Shown here: one piece after another, positions 43,919 through 53,024 of the stretch
How the letters are laid out: every line of letters begins with the position of its first letter
How positions within the stretch are numbered: position 1 is the stretch's first letter
Source: an uncultured Lachnospiraceae bacterium
Lineage (GTDB): Bacteria; Bacillota; Clostridia; Lachnospirales; Lachnospiraceae
Assembly: GCA_910577275.1 (NCBI GenBank)
Contig: CAJTMW010000024.1
Span: 1-64,000 of the forward strand
DNA length: 64,000 nucleotides
Direction: 5' to 3'
Translations under genes and position numbers: made by a program
Notes under the pieces: generated by a model
Database searches by the model: none
Told to the model about the DNA's origin: nothing
What the model saw: only the letters and a program-made list of their open reading frames with translations

Positions 43919-45301
43919 TTATGTTTGAAAAATGTCTTCCAGACGCACAATCTGTCTTCCTATAGTCGCCACCAGCGCCATATCGCCGGGCATCAGCACA
44001 TCGTCGCCGCGGGGAATGATGGTCTTGCTTCCTCTCATGATACAGCCGAGCAGTATCCCGCTTTTCAGCCTTAAGTCCTTAAGCGGAATATTCAGATTCC
44101 TGTCATTTTCATCTATCTTGAACTCGATGAATTCGATTTTACCATCCATCAGACGGTAGAGCGATTCCACTGCGTCATTATCCTCCGCATTCAAAAGAGA
44201 ACGGCTGTAGCCCAGAATCCTGTCCGCCGCAACGTCCTCCCGGCACACCGTACAAATCCGGCTTCCCGGCTGCAGCACCTTAAGCCTTGACTTTGCGCTG
44301 ATGCGGGACACCACCTTTGAAACGCCCTGGGACTCCGCATACATTGCCGCCACCAGATTATACTCGTCGTTTTCCGTAAGGGCGATAAACGCGTCCGTAT
44401 TGGCGATATCGGAGCCGGACATGGAATCGAAGTAGGCAAGGGTATCGTCGCACATCACCGCCGCTTTCGGTATGTTTCCTGAAAGCTCCTCCGCCAGAGC
44501 CTTACTTTTCTCCACAATCGTGACCGTGGCGCCCTGCTTAATCAGTACATTTGCAAGGTAACTGGAAATCCTGCCGCCTCCCGAAATCATAACGTTCTGC
44601 AGGGGCTTCACCGGCAGCTTTAGCTTCTTGAAGGACTTGCGGAATTCCTCCGCCGCCCCGGTCAGGTAGAGGATATCCCCTGAATGGAGCCTCGTGTCGC
44701 CTTTGGGAACGAACGCCTCGCCGTCCCTTACCACCGCGCATATCAGCAGATTGATTCCCATGCTCTGGTTAATCTCTATCAATGTTTTTTCACTTAAAGG
44801 GGAGCCTTCCTTCACTGACATTTCCACCAGCTCGGCCCTGCCCCCTGCAAAAACCTCCACTCTTGTAGCCAAAGGGAAACGAAGCAGCCTGTAAACCTCC
44901 AGCGCCGTTGCAAGCTCGGGATTGATAGTCATGGAAAGCCCCAGTTTGTCCTTATAAAAGCGGTTCTGGCTGGCATAGTCCACATCCCTCACCCTTGCAA
45001 TGGTATGCTTCGCCCCCATCATATGGGCGGTCATACAGCTTAAGATATTCAGCTCGTCCGAATTGGTAACCGCAATAAACATATCGGCATTGCTGGCATT
45101 TAATTCCTTTAACGTGGCATAGGAAGCGCCGTTTCCCTGATAGCAGATGACGTCGGCGGTATTTCCCATGTTATCGACAATACTCCCTTCCCGGTCAATC
45201 AAAGTGAGCTTATACCCGTCCTTTGCAAGCTGTACCGCAAGGGAGGTACCGATTTCCCCGCCGCCCACAATAAAAATATTCATAGCGTTATGGTATCTCA
45301 T
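43919..45301 (-). CDS. trkA: Trk system potassium uptake protein TrkA
   Basis: Cytosolic gating ring of TrkH. 460 residues from ATG 45301, which has GGAGAG upstream (ATG 45283 is also possible). Two tandem RCK units: NAD(H)-binding IFIVGGGEIGTSLAVQLAKD then an RCK_C domain, and a second VMISGGGRISSYLANVLIKQ with its own RCK_C. This double form is the standard TrkA. It is the first gene of the trkA-trkH operon. Confidence 0.94.
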   Translation of the reverse strand: MRYHNAMNIFIVGGGEIGTSLAVQLAKDGYKLTLIDREGSIVDNMGNTADVICYQGNGASYATLKELNASNADMFIAVTNSDELNILSCMTAHMMGAKHTIARVRDVDYASQNRFYKDKLGLSMTINPELATALEVYRLLRFPLATRVEVFAGGRAELVEMSVKEGSPLSEKTLIEINQSMGINLLICAVVRDGEAFVPKGDTRLHSGDILYLTGAAEEFRKSFKKLKLPVKPLQNVMISGGGRISSYLANVLIKQGATVTIVEKSKALAEELSGNIPKAAVMCDDTLAYFDSMSGSDIANTDAFIALTENDEYNLVAAMYAESQGVSKVVSRISAKSRLKVLQPGSRICTVCREDVAADRILGYSRSLLNAEDNDAVESLYRLMDGKIEFIEFKIDENDRNLNIPLKDLRLKSGILLGCIMRGSKTIIPRGDDVLMPGDMALVATIGRQIVRLEDIFQT

Positions 45302-45346
45302 TTTTATGTCTCTCCAATAGTTGTTCATGAAATTACACTAAAATTA

Positions 45347-45375
45347 ATTATAGCTCATACTCATTCAGCTTGCCA
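45347..45375 (-). promoter_or_regulatory. trkA promoter
   Basis: TGGCAA (45375-45370), a 17-base spacer and TATAAT (45352-45347) on the minus strand, about 45 bases before the start. Confidence 0.55.
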
Positions 45376-45441
45376 TACCTTTTACAAATTTTATACATTT
45401 GCTTCCCAGCGCTCACAGTGTCAGACGGCGGTCAAAATTTA

Positions 45442-45484
45442 CAAAAAGGCTTCCGCCAGCCGCCAAGCCGGTGAAAGCCTTTTC
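45442..45484 (-). terminator. Terminator of CUT1 operon 3
   Basis: AAAAGGCTT and AAGCCTTTTT close an interrupted stem with inner CCGGC/GCTGG pairing on the minus strand. It lies 27 bases past the binding-protein stop. Confidence 0.85.
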
Positions 45485-45510
45485 CGCTACCTCATTCTTT
45501 TTTCTGTCCC

Positions 45511-47124
45511 TTACTCTCCATGTTCCGCCATATACGTATCGTAGGCCTCCACCTGCGCTCCGTGAATTTCGGTAAGCTCGTCAACTACCTTCTGAATGCC
45601 CAGACTTTCAATATTTGCCACATAAGCGTCCCAGTCGTCCAGCGACTTCCCGCCGCCGATAACCCCCCAGGTGTATTCCTTCATTGCATCGCCGATATCG
45701 GTCCCCACATCATTGTTTACAACATAGGCGTCAGGGTTTTTCTTCTCGATGGTCTTTGTGTAAGCGTCACGGCTGCTGTTCTTTACCTTTTCGAACAACT
45801 CCGTGGTCTCCGCCGTATTGGCAATGTTGCAGGCGTCCTTCCTTGAGAATAAATCCTGGAACAAACCGATTCCAAGCCCCATCTCCGTATTCTCGGAACC
45901 GTCCTTGTCATGGATAATTTCATAGGTGCCGTCGCCGTTATCCTTGTAGTCTCTCCCCTCCACACCGAACCGTCTGCGGATATAATTTTCTTCCGACGCC
46001 ATATCGTCCCAGATTGCATAAGCTCTCTCCGGGTCGGAGCACACGTTGGTGATTCCGAAATAGCACCATGCGCTGACTGACGCGGGGTCGTCCTGAGGAT
46101 TGCCGTTGTCTCCCGCCACCATGTCAATGGGAATCCATTCCGCATCCGGGTTGGATGAGTAGAAGGACTGCATGGTTCCGGTTGACGGATTATTCCAGAT
46201 TACCCAGCTGTAGGTTGCGCCGAACCCGCCGTTTGCCATCTCCTCGTCGCGGTCGGTATCGGTTATGATACTGGGGTCAAGCACGCCGTCTGCATAAAGC
46301 TTTGCCACCCGGCCAAGCCATTCTTTGCAGTCGTCAGTGGTAGGGCCGTAAATATAAGAGCCGTCTTCCATACGAAGGAAATCCATACGTCCGTTGCCGT
46401 CTCCGCAGCCCTGAATCCAGGGCCAGAAGGTACGGTAGTCATAACCGTCTCCGTTCCAGCCGTAGGTGTCGTCCACACCGTTGCCGTCCGGGTCGTCGTT
46501 GGTAAAAGCATACAGGCAATCTTCCAGTTCATCCAGCGTTGTGGGAATCTCAAGATTCAGATTGTCCAGCCAGTCTTTCCTTATCCAGAGGGTCTCGCAG
46601 GCGGGTTCCGCAACGTCTCCCGGTATCCGGTAGCAGGCTCCGTCCTCGCCTGAGGCGTAGAACATAACGCCGGGGTCAATGGAATTGTAGTAATCCACCA
46701 TGTTGGTGTATCTTTCCATATAAGGCGCAACGTTTACCAAAAGCCCGGCGTCCACCCATTTCGTATAGTCAGCCTCCATGTTCCACCACCAGATGATATC
46801 CGGTCTTTGTGTCTCGTCGCCCATTAAAAGGGAAATCTTGGAGGTGGCGTCCGACCAGCCCGGAAGGGCAAGCACTTCAATATCCAGATTATAGCGTTCC
46901 TCCAGCCATTTCTCGGTTTCGCTGTCCGGCTGGGTATAGCCCTGAAGGCACACCACGCTCATCTTCATGGTTTCCTCCTGATTCAGGACGTCGATGGGTT
47001 CCTCGGCAAGCGCCGGCTTCTCAGCGTTTGCTGTGGCTGCGCCGCCTCCCTTTCCTCCGCAGCCTGTGAGCATACCGGTAAGCATGGCTCCGGCAAGCAT
47101 AAGAGCTAATACTCTCTTTCTCAT
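45511..47124 (-). CDS. Extracellular binding lipoprotein (LplA-like), CUT1 operon 3
   Basis: 537 residues from ATG 47124 (AAGGAGG upstream). Signal peptide with lipobox LTGC (Cys about residue 22). The long type of solute-binding protein partnered with LplB/LplC permeases: WLEERYNLDIEVLALPGW, PDIIWWWNMEADYTKWVDAG, and a calcium-loop-like NDDPDGNGVDDTYGWNGDG. It probably binds an oligo- or polysaccharide; the GH36 gene upstream suggests galactosides. A 230-base gap with a dispersed repeat precedes it. Confidence 0.9.
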   Translation of the reverse strand: MRKRVLALMLAGAMLTGMLTGCGGKGGGAATANAEKPALAEEPIDVLNQEETMKMSVVCLQGYTQPDSETEKWLEERYNLDIEVLALPGWSDATSKISLLMGDETQRPDIIWWWNMEADYTKWVDAGLLVNVAPYMERYTNMVDYYNSIDPGVMFYASGEDGACYRIPGDVAEPACETLWIRKDWLDNLNLEIPTTLDELEDCLYAFTNDDPDGNGVDDTYGWNGDGYDYRTFWPWIQGCGDGNGRMDFLRMEDGSYIYGPTTDDCKEWLGRVAKLYADGVLDPSIITDTDRDEEMANGGFGATYSWVIWNNPSTGTMQSFYSSNPDAEWIPIDMVAGDNGNPQDDPASVSAWCYFGITNVCSDPERAYAIWDDMASEENYIRRRFGVEGRDYKDNGDGTYEIIHDKDGSENTEMGLGIGLFQDLFSRKDACNIANTAETTELFEKVKNSSRDAYTKTIEKKNPDAYVVNNDVGTDIGDAMKEYTWGVIGGGKSLDDWDAYVANIESLGIQKVVDELTEIHGAQVEAYDTYMAEHGE

Positions 47125-47270
47125 AATACAATTCCTCCTTTTCTTTTTGAGCAGACACACTCCATGCGGACCAAAGTCCGCCGGTGTCTGCCTGGCGATA
47201 AGGAATCCTCCCGCTTTGCGGGTCCCTCCTTACCACATGAGTTCCGCATCCGCCCTCCCAATCCCCCTTT

Positions 47271-47339
47271 GTCTGGAACAATTTCCGGCTGCTTTGCATC
47301 CTGAAATCGTTCCGGGCATTGTCCGGGCAGATGCTGTTT
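47271..47339. repeat. 69-bp dispersed intergenic repeat, copy 2
   Basis: Relative of 36695-36763, here in the gap between the LplC-type permease and the binding-protein gene. The repeat contains imperfect GGAACAATTTCC-type dyads and may fold in RNA. Confidence 0.5.
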
Positions 47340-47355
47340 AATTTGATAAATTTTA

Positions 47356-48261
47356 TTACCCCTTCACGCCGCCAATCATCACGCCTTTTACAAAGTATTT
47401 CTGCACGAACGGGTATACGCACAGAATCGGCACGGTGGCAACAACTACGGAAGCTGCCTTGATGGTTGCCGCGGTTACGTTTGTCGAGGCCGCCACCGTA
47501 ACGCCCGCGGACTGCATGGCCTGATTGGTGTTGGTAAGCATGTACCGCAGAACCGCCTGCAGCGCCCAGCGGCTCTTGGTGTTGATGTAAAGTACGCTGG
47601 AAAAATAGTCGTTCCAGTAGCCTACCGCCGTAAACAATGCAATGGTTGCGATGCTGGCCTTGGACAGGGGCAGAATAATTTTTGCAAAAATCGTCACGTC
47701 GTTTGCCCCGTCCAGCCTTGCCGACTCCTCCAGACTCTCGGGAATCGTGGAGAAAAAGCTCCGCATAATAATCACGTTGTAGGCGCTGATTAACCCCGGA
47801 AGAACCAGCGACCAGCGGTTGTCTATCAGATACATGTTCTTTATCAGCAGATATCCGGGAATCATACCGCCTGAAAACAGCATGGTAAACAGAATCAGCA
47901 GGTTCATTGTCTTTCCCAGAGGAAGGTCCTTCTTGGAAAGAGGGTATGCCGTGGTCGCCGTAAACAGTGTGCCAAGCCCCGTTCCTGCAATGGTCACCAT
48001 AATGGTTGTAAAATATCCGCTCCAGATTGAGGGGTCTTTAAACACTTTGCTGTAGGTATCCAGATTAAAGCCCTGCGGCCAGAGGAACACCCCTCCCTTT
48101 GCCGTAGCCTCTACCGAGCTGAAGGACATCATGATAACATGCCAGAAAGGATACAGCATAATAATGCTCAGCACTGTGAAAAAAATGTAATTAAATACCG
48201 TGAAAACCTTCTCGCCCTGGCTTCTTTTTATTGTCGTACCGGCGATTGTCGAATTTTTCAT
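47356..48261 (-). CDS. Carbohydrate ABC transporter permease (LplC/YtcP type), operon 3
   Basis: 301 residues, six membrane helices. The EAA loop is EESARLDGANDVTIFAKIIL. The C-terminal YPFVQKYFVKGVMIGGVKG is typical of the LplC branch. It starts 18 bases after the LplB-type gene with AGGAGG upstream. Confidence 0.92.
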   Translation of the reverse strand: MKNSTIAGTTIKRSQGEKVFTVFNYIFFTVLSIIMLYPFWHVIMMSFSSVEATAKGGVFLWPQGFNLDTYSKVFKDPSIWSGYFTTIMVTIAGTGLGTLFTATTAYPLSKKDLPLGKTMNLLILFTMLFSGGMIPGYLLIKNMYLIDNRWSLVLPGLISAYNVIIMRSFFSTIPESLEESARLDGANDVTIFAKIILPLSKASIATIALFTAVGYWNDYFSSVLYINTKSRWALQAVLRYMLTNTNQAMQSAGVTVAASTNVTAATIKAASVVVATVPILCVYPFVQKYFVKGVMIGGVKG

Positions 48262-48279
48262 GTCGCTCTCCTCCTTTCC

Positions 48280-49230
48280 CTAAAACAGTCCTTCATTGTT
48301 GGTCTTCTTTGCTATGGTGTTGACTATGACAATCAGCACAAAGGCCACCACCGATTTAAACATGCCCGCCGCCGTGGAGAACGAGTAGTCGTTGTTGATA
48401 ATACCCATCCGGTAAACGTAGGTGTCGATAATATCCGCCACATCATATACATGCGAGGTGTACAGCATAAATATCTGGTCAAATCCGGCGTTTAAGATAT
48501 TGCCGCAGCTTAAAATAAACTGAATGATAATGGTCGGTATGATGGCCGGCAGCGTGATGTTAAGCGCCTGCTTCCATTTGCCCGCCCCGTCGATGGACGC
48601 CGCCTCATACAGAACCGGGTCAATCCCGCTGATTGCCGCAAAGTAAATAATTGTCCCCCAGCCAAGTCCCTTGTAAATGTCCGTGATAATCAGCATCGGG
48701 ACGAAATATCTGGAGTCTGTCAGCACCATGATTCGCTGCCCGGTAATCATCTGCAGGAAGTTTGTAATCATGCCGTTGTCCGGGTCAAGCAGCGTCATAA
48801 TGATACCGGACAAAATAACCCATGAGATAAAATGCGGCAGATAAAGAAGCGTCTGGGACACCTTCTTAAACTTAAGGCTCCTCATTTCATTCATCATAAG
48901 CGCTAAAATAACCGGAATCGGGAATCCCAGTATCAGCTTCAGCAGACTGATTACAATGGTATTGCGGAGCACCGGCACAAAGGATTGTTTTGAAAACAAA
49001 TCAACAAACTGCTGGAATCCGACCCAGGTGCTCTTCGACGGGTCATACTGATTGTAGTCCTGGAAAGCAATCTTAAGTCCGAATATCGGTATGTACTTGA
49101 AAATTGCGAAAAATAAAATTCCGGGAATCAGCAGGAAAAACAACCATCGTTTTTTTACTATCTCTCTCCCTGTCCTTGCAACCTTTTCACCAAAGGTTTC
49201 CGCAGCCGGAGCTTTTGAAATTGCTGCCAT
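48280..49230 (-). CDS. Sugar ABC transporter permease (LplB/YteP type), operon 3
   Basis: 316 residues. The N-terminal FFLLIPGILFFAIFKYIPIF and GLKIAFQDYNQYDPSKSTW are classic for LplB-type permeases; the EAA loop is YEAASIDGAGKWKQALNITL. It is the first gene of operon 3, with a 288-base AT-rich control region before it. Confidence 0.92.
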   Translation of the reverse strand: MAAISKAPAAETFGEKVARTGREIVKKRWLFFLLIPGILFFAIFKYIPIFGLKIAFQDYNQYDPSKSTWVGFQQFVDLFSKQSFVPVLRNTIVISLLKLILGFPIPVILALMMNEMRSLKFKKVSQTLLYLPHFISWVILSGIIMTLLDPDNGMITNFLQMITGQRIMVLTDSRYFVPMLIITDIYKGLGWGTIIYFAAISGIDPVLYEAASIDGAGKWKQALNITLPAIIPTIIIQFILSCGNILNAGFDQIFMLYTSHVYDVADIIDTYVYRMGIINNDYSFSTAAGMFKSVVAFVLIVIVNTIAKKTNNEGLF

Positions 49231-49457
49231 TTTGCATCCTCTCCCTTCTCAATAATAATTTCAACCATTTTCCCTCCTCATTCTATTTGCACCATTTTGC
49301 ATTATCAAAGTGCATTTTCTAATTTAACTATTTTGAATTTTAACACTTATTTAAGTATTTTTAAAGCATTTTAATGCATATTTTTAATTTTTGTCATATT
49401 TAATAATATTCTATTTTTATTTATGCACTATTATGCACTATCTTTATGCATTATCAC
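49231..49457 (-). promoter_or_regulatory. Control region of CUT1 operon 3 with repeated TGCATAA motifs
   Basis: AT-rich leader of about 230 bases. On the minus strand TGCATAA occurs three times between about 49457 and 49415, with further TGCATT/TGCAxx copies at about 49380, 49315 and 49300. A possible promoter is ATGACA-18-TAAAAT near 49400-49370. The repeats may be binding sites for the LacI-type protein encoded upstream or another regulator. Confidence 0.5.
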
Positions 49458-49497
49458 GAAAAAACGGGACAAACCGGCAAAAACCGATTTGTCCCGC
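49458..49497 (-). terminator. Terminator of the GH36-LacI operon
   Basis: CGGGACAAATCGG pairs with CCGGTTTGTCCCG (arms 49496-49484 and 49477-49465, one G-U pair), then TTTTTT on the minus strand. It lies 22 bases past the regulator stop and separates it from operon 3. Confidence 0.9.
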
Positions 49498-49518
49498 AAT
49501 ATTTATCTTTCCTGCCAT

Positions 49519-50556
49519 CTAGACAGTTTCTTTTTCCGCGCGCCTTCTGACGCTTTCCTTTAATACCATATGTCCCTCCACAATAGTAACGCCCCGCCTG
49601 CAGCTTTCTCCCGCCAGCCTTTGGGTAAGCCGGGTAACTGCCTCGCGCGCCATTTCCTTTATATCCACCTCGCAGGTGGTTATCCCAAGGCTGCAGATGC
49701 CGGAATAAAGGTAATTGTCAAACCCCACCACGGAAATATCCTCCGGCACACGGTATCCCTTTTCCCGAAGCGCCTCCACCAAAAGGCCTGCCGTCATATC
49801 GCAGTTGCATACAAATGCGGTGGGCATTTCGTCGGGAAACCTGAACTGAAATCCGACATCCCTGCACCCCGTATCCATGTTCCTGTCGTCAATCACCCAG
49901 TCCCGCCTTACCTCCCGTCCGTGCTCAATCAGCGCCTTGCAATATCCGAAATATCTGTCCGTAATACTGCCGGTATACAAAAGCGTCCCCACAAATCCGA
50001 TGTCTTCATGGCCCATATCAAACAGATAATTGGCAAGCTTGTACATTCCGTAATAATTGTCCGTAATTACAGCGTCGCATTCATGCTTTCTGTCGCAAAA
50101 GTCCAGACATATCAGCGGGATTTTGCTCTCTTTTTGGACCCTGTCAAAATAGTCCTCTTTTAACAGGCCGATAATAATAAGGCCGTCCGCCCGTTTCTCC
50201 TGCAAAAGCTTCGGCAGCTCCAGTTTCCGTTCGTTCTCCCTTGTCAGTATCTCAAGCATGGTAAAGGATTCTCTGGAAATTGCCTTTGTCACCACTTCCT
50301 GATACATCTTCCAGTAAAAGGATTCCTGACCGTCCAGATATCTTTCCGAGATGATAACGCCTATGTTAAAGCCTTTCCCGGCACTTAAATCTCTCTCCGC
50401 CGAAGGCGGGCGGTATCCCATCTCCCGGGCCAGCGTCCTGATTTTTTCCCGCAATTCTTCGCTCACGCCCTTCCTGCCGGACAGGGCTTTCGAAACCGTA
50501 ACCGTACTTACATTCAATTTTTCGGCAATATCCGCAAGCTTTACTGACTTTGCCAT
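49519..50556 (-). CDS. LacI-family transcription regulator
   Basis: 345 residues. The helix-turn-helix and hinge read VKLADIAEKLNVSTVTVSKALSGRK at the N terminus (first residues 5-29), followed by a periplasmic-binding-like effector domain (FNIGVIISERYLDGQESFYWK, DDISVVGFDN-like EDISVVGFDNYLYSGICSLG). GGAGG lies before the ATG. It follows the GH36 gene by 73 bases and precedes operon 3, so it probably represses alpha-galactoside uptake and use. Confidence 0.92.
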   Translation of the reverse strand: MAKSVKLADIAEKLNVSTVTVSKALSGRKGVSEELREKIRTLAREMGYRPPSAERDLSAGKGFNIGVIISERYLDGQESFYWKMYQEVVTKAISRESFTMLEILTRENERKLELPKLLQEKRADGLIIIGLLKEDYFDRVQKESKIPLICLDFCDRKHECDAVITDNYYGMYKLANYLFDMGHEDIGFVGTLLYTGSITDRYFGYCKALIEHGREVRRDWVIDDRNMDTGCRDVGFQFRFPDEMPTAFVCNCDMTAGLLVEALREKGYRVPEDISVVGFDNYLYSGICSLGITTCEVDIKEMAREAVTRLTQRLAGESCRRGVTIVEGHMVLKESVRRRAEKETV

Positions 50557-50629
50557 TTTTACCTCCTACATAAGCCTGCTGCCAAAATGCAAACATCCCC
50601 CGCGCCGCCCGGCTCTCCGCCCCGGAAAA

Positions 50630-52837
50630 TTACAGAACCTCCGTCATATGAATCAGCCTGCTCTGAAAGTCTCCCGGCAGATTCTGCACCAGATATCCGG
50701 CCTTCATAAGAATATCCCCGGTATAAATCCCGTCCTCTCCTTCTATTCTGTACTTTTTATCAGGCGCAAGGCCCTTAAAGCATATTTTCCTGCTGTGGAC
50801 GTTAGGTCTGTTCAGCACCTGCACAAAGGTATACAAAGCCTCCTTCTTATCCTTGCTCACCACACCGTAACAGTCATAATAATGGTTTTCGCTGTAGGAA
50901 GCAATTCTGTAGTAATCGCCCTCCCGCACCAGATTGTTGTATTTATGATACATGGCAGTCTGGGCCGGAATCATCTCCCGCTCCTCCCTAGAAATTTTTG
51001 TCACGTCCAGCTCGTATCCAAAGGTGCCGGCCAGCGCCACATGCCCTCTGGTCTCAAAGGGAACCGTTCTGTGCAGCAGATGGTTCGGGCAGTCCGACAC
51101 ATGGGCGCCCATGGTGGATAAGGGATAAACAAACGCCGTCCCCTCCTGGATTTTCAGCCGCTCTATGGCGTCCGTATCGTCCGAGCACCATATCTGAGGG
51201 CTGTAATAAAGCATTCCCGCGTCAAACCGCGCGCCGCCGCCGGAGCAGTTTTCCAGAAGAAGCTTCGGAAATTCCTGCAGCATCCGCTCCTGCAGCTCAT
51301 AAACCCCGAGCATGTACCGGTGGAACAGCTCGCCCATCCGCTCCGCCGGAAGATTCGCGGAGCCCAAATCCGTAAGCTGCCTGTTCATGTCCCATTTCAC
51401 ATACTCCACGTTGGCGCTGCGGAGCACGCCCGCAACACTCTCATAAACATAGTCAAGCACATCCCTTCTCGTCAAATCAAGGACATACTGGTTCCGGCTA
51501 AGGCTCCCCGCCCTCCCCGGGATGGCAATGGCCCAGTCGGGATGCGCCCTGTATAAGTCGGAATCGGGAGAAATCATCTCCGGCTCAAACCAGATGCCGA
51601 ACTTCATTCCCAGCTTATTCACCTCGTCTACCAGATATTTCAGACCGCCGGGAAGCTTTTCCTCGTTTACCTTCCAGTCGCCAAGAGCGCGGTTATCGTC
51701 AAAGCGGTTTCCAAACCATCCGTCGTCCATCACAAGCATTTCAATGCCAAGGGCTGACGCCTGCCTTGCAATGTCCAGCAGCTTTTCCGTGTTAAAATCA
51801 AAGTAAGTGGCCTCCCAGTTGTTAATCAAAATGGGACGCTTCTGATTTTTATAAGGGCTTCTGATTAAGTGCTTCCGGTAAAAATCGTGGAAGGTTCTGG
51901 TCATGTTCCCCGTCCCTTCCCCGGAATAAACCATCACAACCTCAGGCGCCTGAAACTCCTGCCCCGGCTCTAATTTCCACTTGAAATCCTCCGGGTGGAT
52001 TCCCATTGTCATGCGAAGCTGGCAGAACTGGTCGTTTTGAACGGTGGCCTTGAAATTCCCGGAATACACAAAATTCATGGCGTAAATCTTTCCGTGCTCA
52101 TCTCCCGTCCCCTTTTCCATAAGCGCGATAAACGGGTGGTCCTGATGGCTGGATTCTCCCCGCACGGATTCCACGCAGAACTTTCCGCGGCTTACAGGCA
52201 CAGTCTGTATCTGACGCTCCCTCGCCCAGGAGCCGTGAAGGGACACCACGTCAAAATCCTCGTTGTCCATATCCAGACAGGCGCTGTAAACCTTTGTAAG
52301 ATACAGGGATTCCTCTCCCCCGTTGACAATGCGCACGCTTCTGGTGATGACGTCCGCCTCCTCAAAGGCCGTATACAAAAGGACGGCTTCCAGCCCCGTA
52401 TGGGAATCCCTGCACAGAATTTCCACGCTGGTGCACTCATCCTTCCCGCCAAAGGATGCCGGAAGCCCCGAAAGACCGGGCTTTCCTTCATAAATTTTGC
52501 AGGAGACAAACTGCAGGGACAGGCCCGTGTTTCCGCCCTTTGTCTCTATGCTGATGCAGTCCTCCCGGTAATCCCCCAGACCGTGAGCGGGATATTCCAT
52601 GGGAAAGCTGTCCAGAAAGGAGGCGCGCTCCCGGTTATGCAATGAAGGGATGAAAGGGGGCTCCTGCGTGCGCAGAATATGCGCGAGATGATAATCATTT
52701 AAGAGGGCCCCATAATAGATATGGCCAGGGAACATCTCCTCGTCCACCGCGCCAATCACATAGCTGGTCTTTTTCGTATCTATCTTGATAAGCTTTTTTA
52801 CAGCCTCAGATACATTTTCATAACATCTTATTGCCAT
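50630..52837 (-). CDS. Alpha-galactosidase, glycoside hydrolase family 36
   Basis: Releases alpha-linked galactose from raffinose-type sugars in the cytosol. 735 residues, no signal peptide. N-terminal beta-supersandwich, then TIM barrel with WEATYFDFNTEKLLDIA, MLVMDDGWFG, the nucleophile Asp in VKWDMNR (about residue 482) and acid/base Asp in WCSDDTDAIERL (about 552). Group I GH36 length. It lies upstream of the LacI gene under a strong promoter, and probably acts on sugars taken up by operon 3. Confidence 0.94.
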   Translation of the reverse strand: MAIRCYENVSEAVKKLIKIDTKKTSYVIGAVDEEMFPGHIYYGALLNDYHLAHILRTQEPPFIPSLHNRERASFLDSFPMEYPAHGLGDYREDCISIETKGGNTGLSLQFVSCKIYEGKPGLSGLPASFGGKDECTSVEILCRDSHTGLEAVLLYTAFEEADVITRSVRIVNGGEESLYLTKVYSACLDMDNEDFDVVSLHGSWARERQIQTVPVSRGKFCVESVRGESSHQDHPFIALMEKGTGDEHGKIYAMNFVYSGNFKATVQNDQFCQLRMTMGIHPEDFKWKLEPGQEFQAPEVVMVYSGEGTGNMTRTFHDFYRKHLIRSPYKNQKRPILINNWEATYFDFNTEKLLDIARQASALGIEMLVMDDGWFGNRFDDNRALGDWKVNEEKLPGGLKYLVDEVNKLGMKFGIWFEPEMISPDSDLYRAHPDWAIAIPGRAGSLSRNQYVLDLTRRDVLDYVYESVAGVLRSANVEYVKWDMNRQLTDLGSANLPAERMGELFHRYMLGVYELQERMLQEFPKLLLENCSGGGARFDAGMLYYSPQIWCSDDTDAIERLKIQEGTAFVYPLSTMGAHVSDCPNHLLHRTVPFETRGHVALAGTFGYELDVTKISREEREMIPAQTAMYHKYNNLVREGDYYRIASYSENHYYDCYGVVSKDKKEALYTFVQVLNRPNVHSRKICFKGLAPDKKYRIEGEDGIYTGDILMKAGYLVQNLPGDFQSRLIHMTEVL

Positions 52838-52912
52838 TTTAAAAACCTCCGAATTTGTTTTTCAGCGGACGTCAGGCTAATTTTACTTAAATTTTAGTCC
52901 GCGTTGGATTAA

Positions 52913-52940
52913 ATTATAAAGTAAATTTCCTTTATGTCAA
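52913..52940 (-). promoter_or_regulatory. Promoter of the GH36-LacI operon
   Basis: TTGACA (52940-52935), a 16-base spacer and TATAAT (52918-52913) on the minus strand. Downstream at 52865-52902 an interrupted dyad (GCGGAC...GTCCGC with CTAATTTT/AAATTTTAG inside) could be the operator of the LacI-type protein. Confidence 0.75.
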
Positions 52941-53024
52941 CCGAAGAACACAAATCCGGAGGTTTAATAGTTCACAAATATTTTTATATTTTTTGTACAA
53001 TTCTTCCTTATTCGCGAAAGCTTC

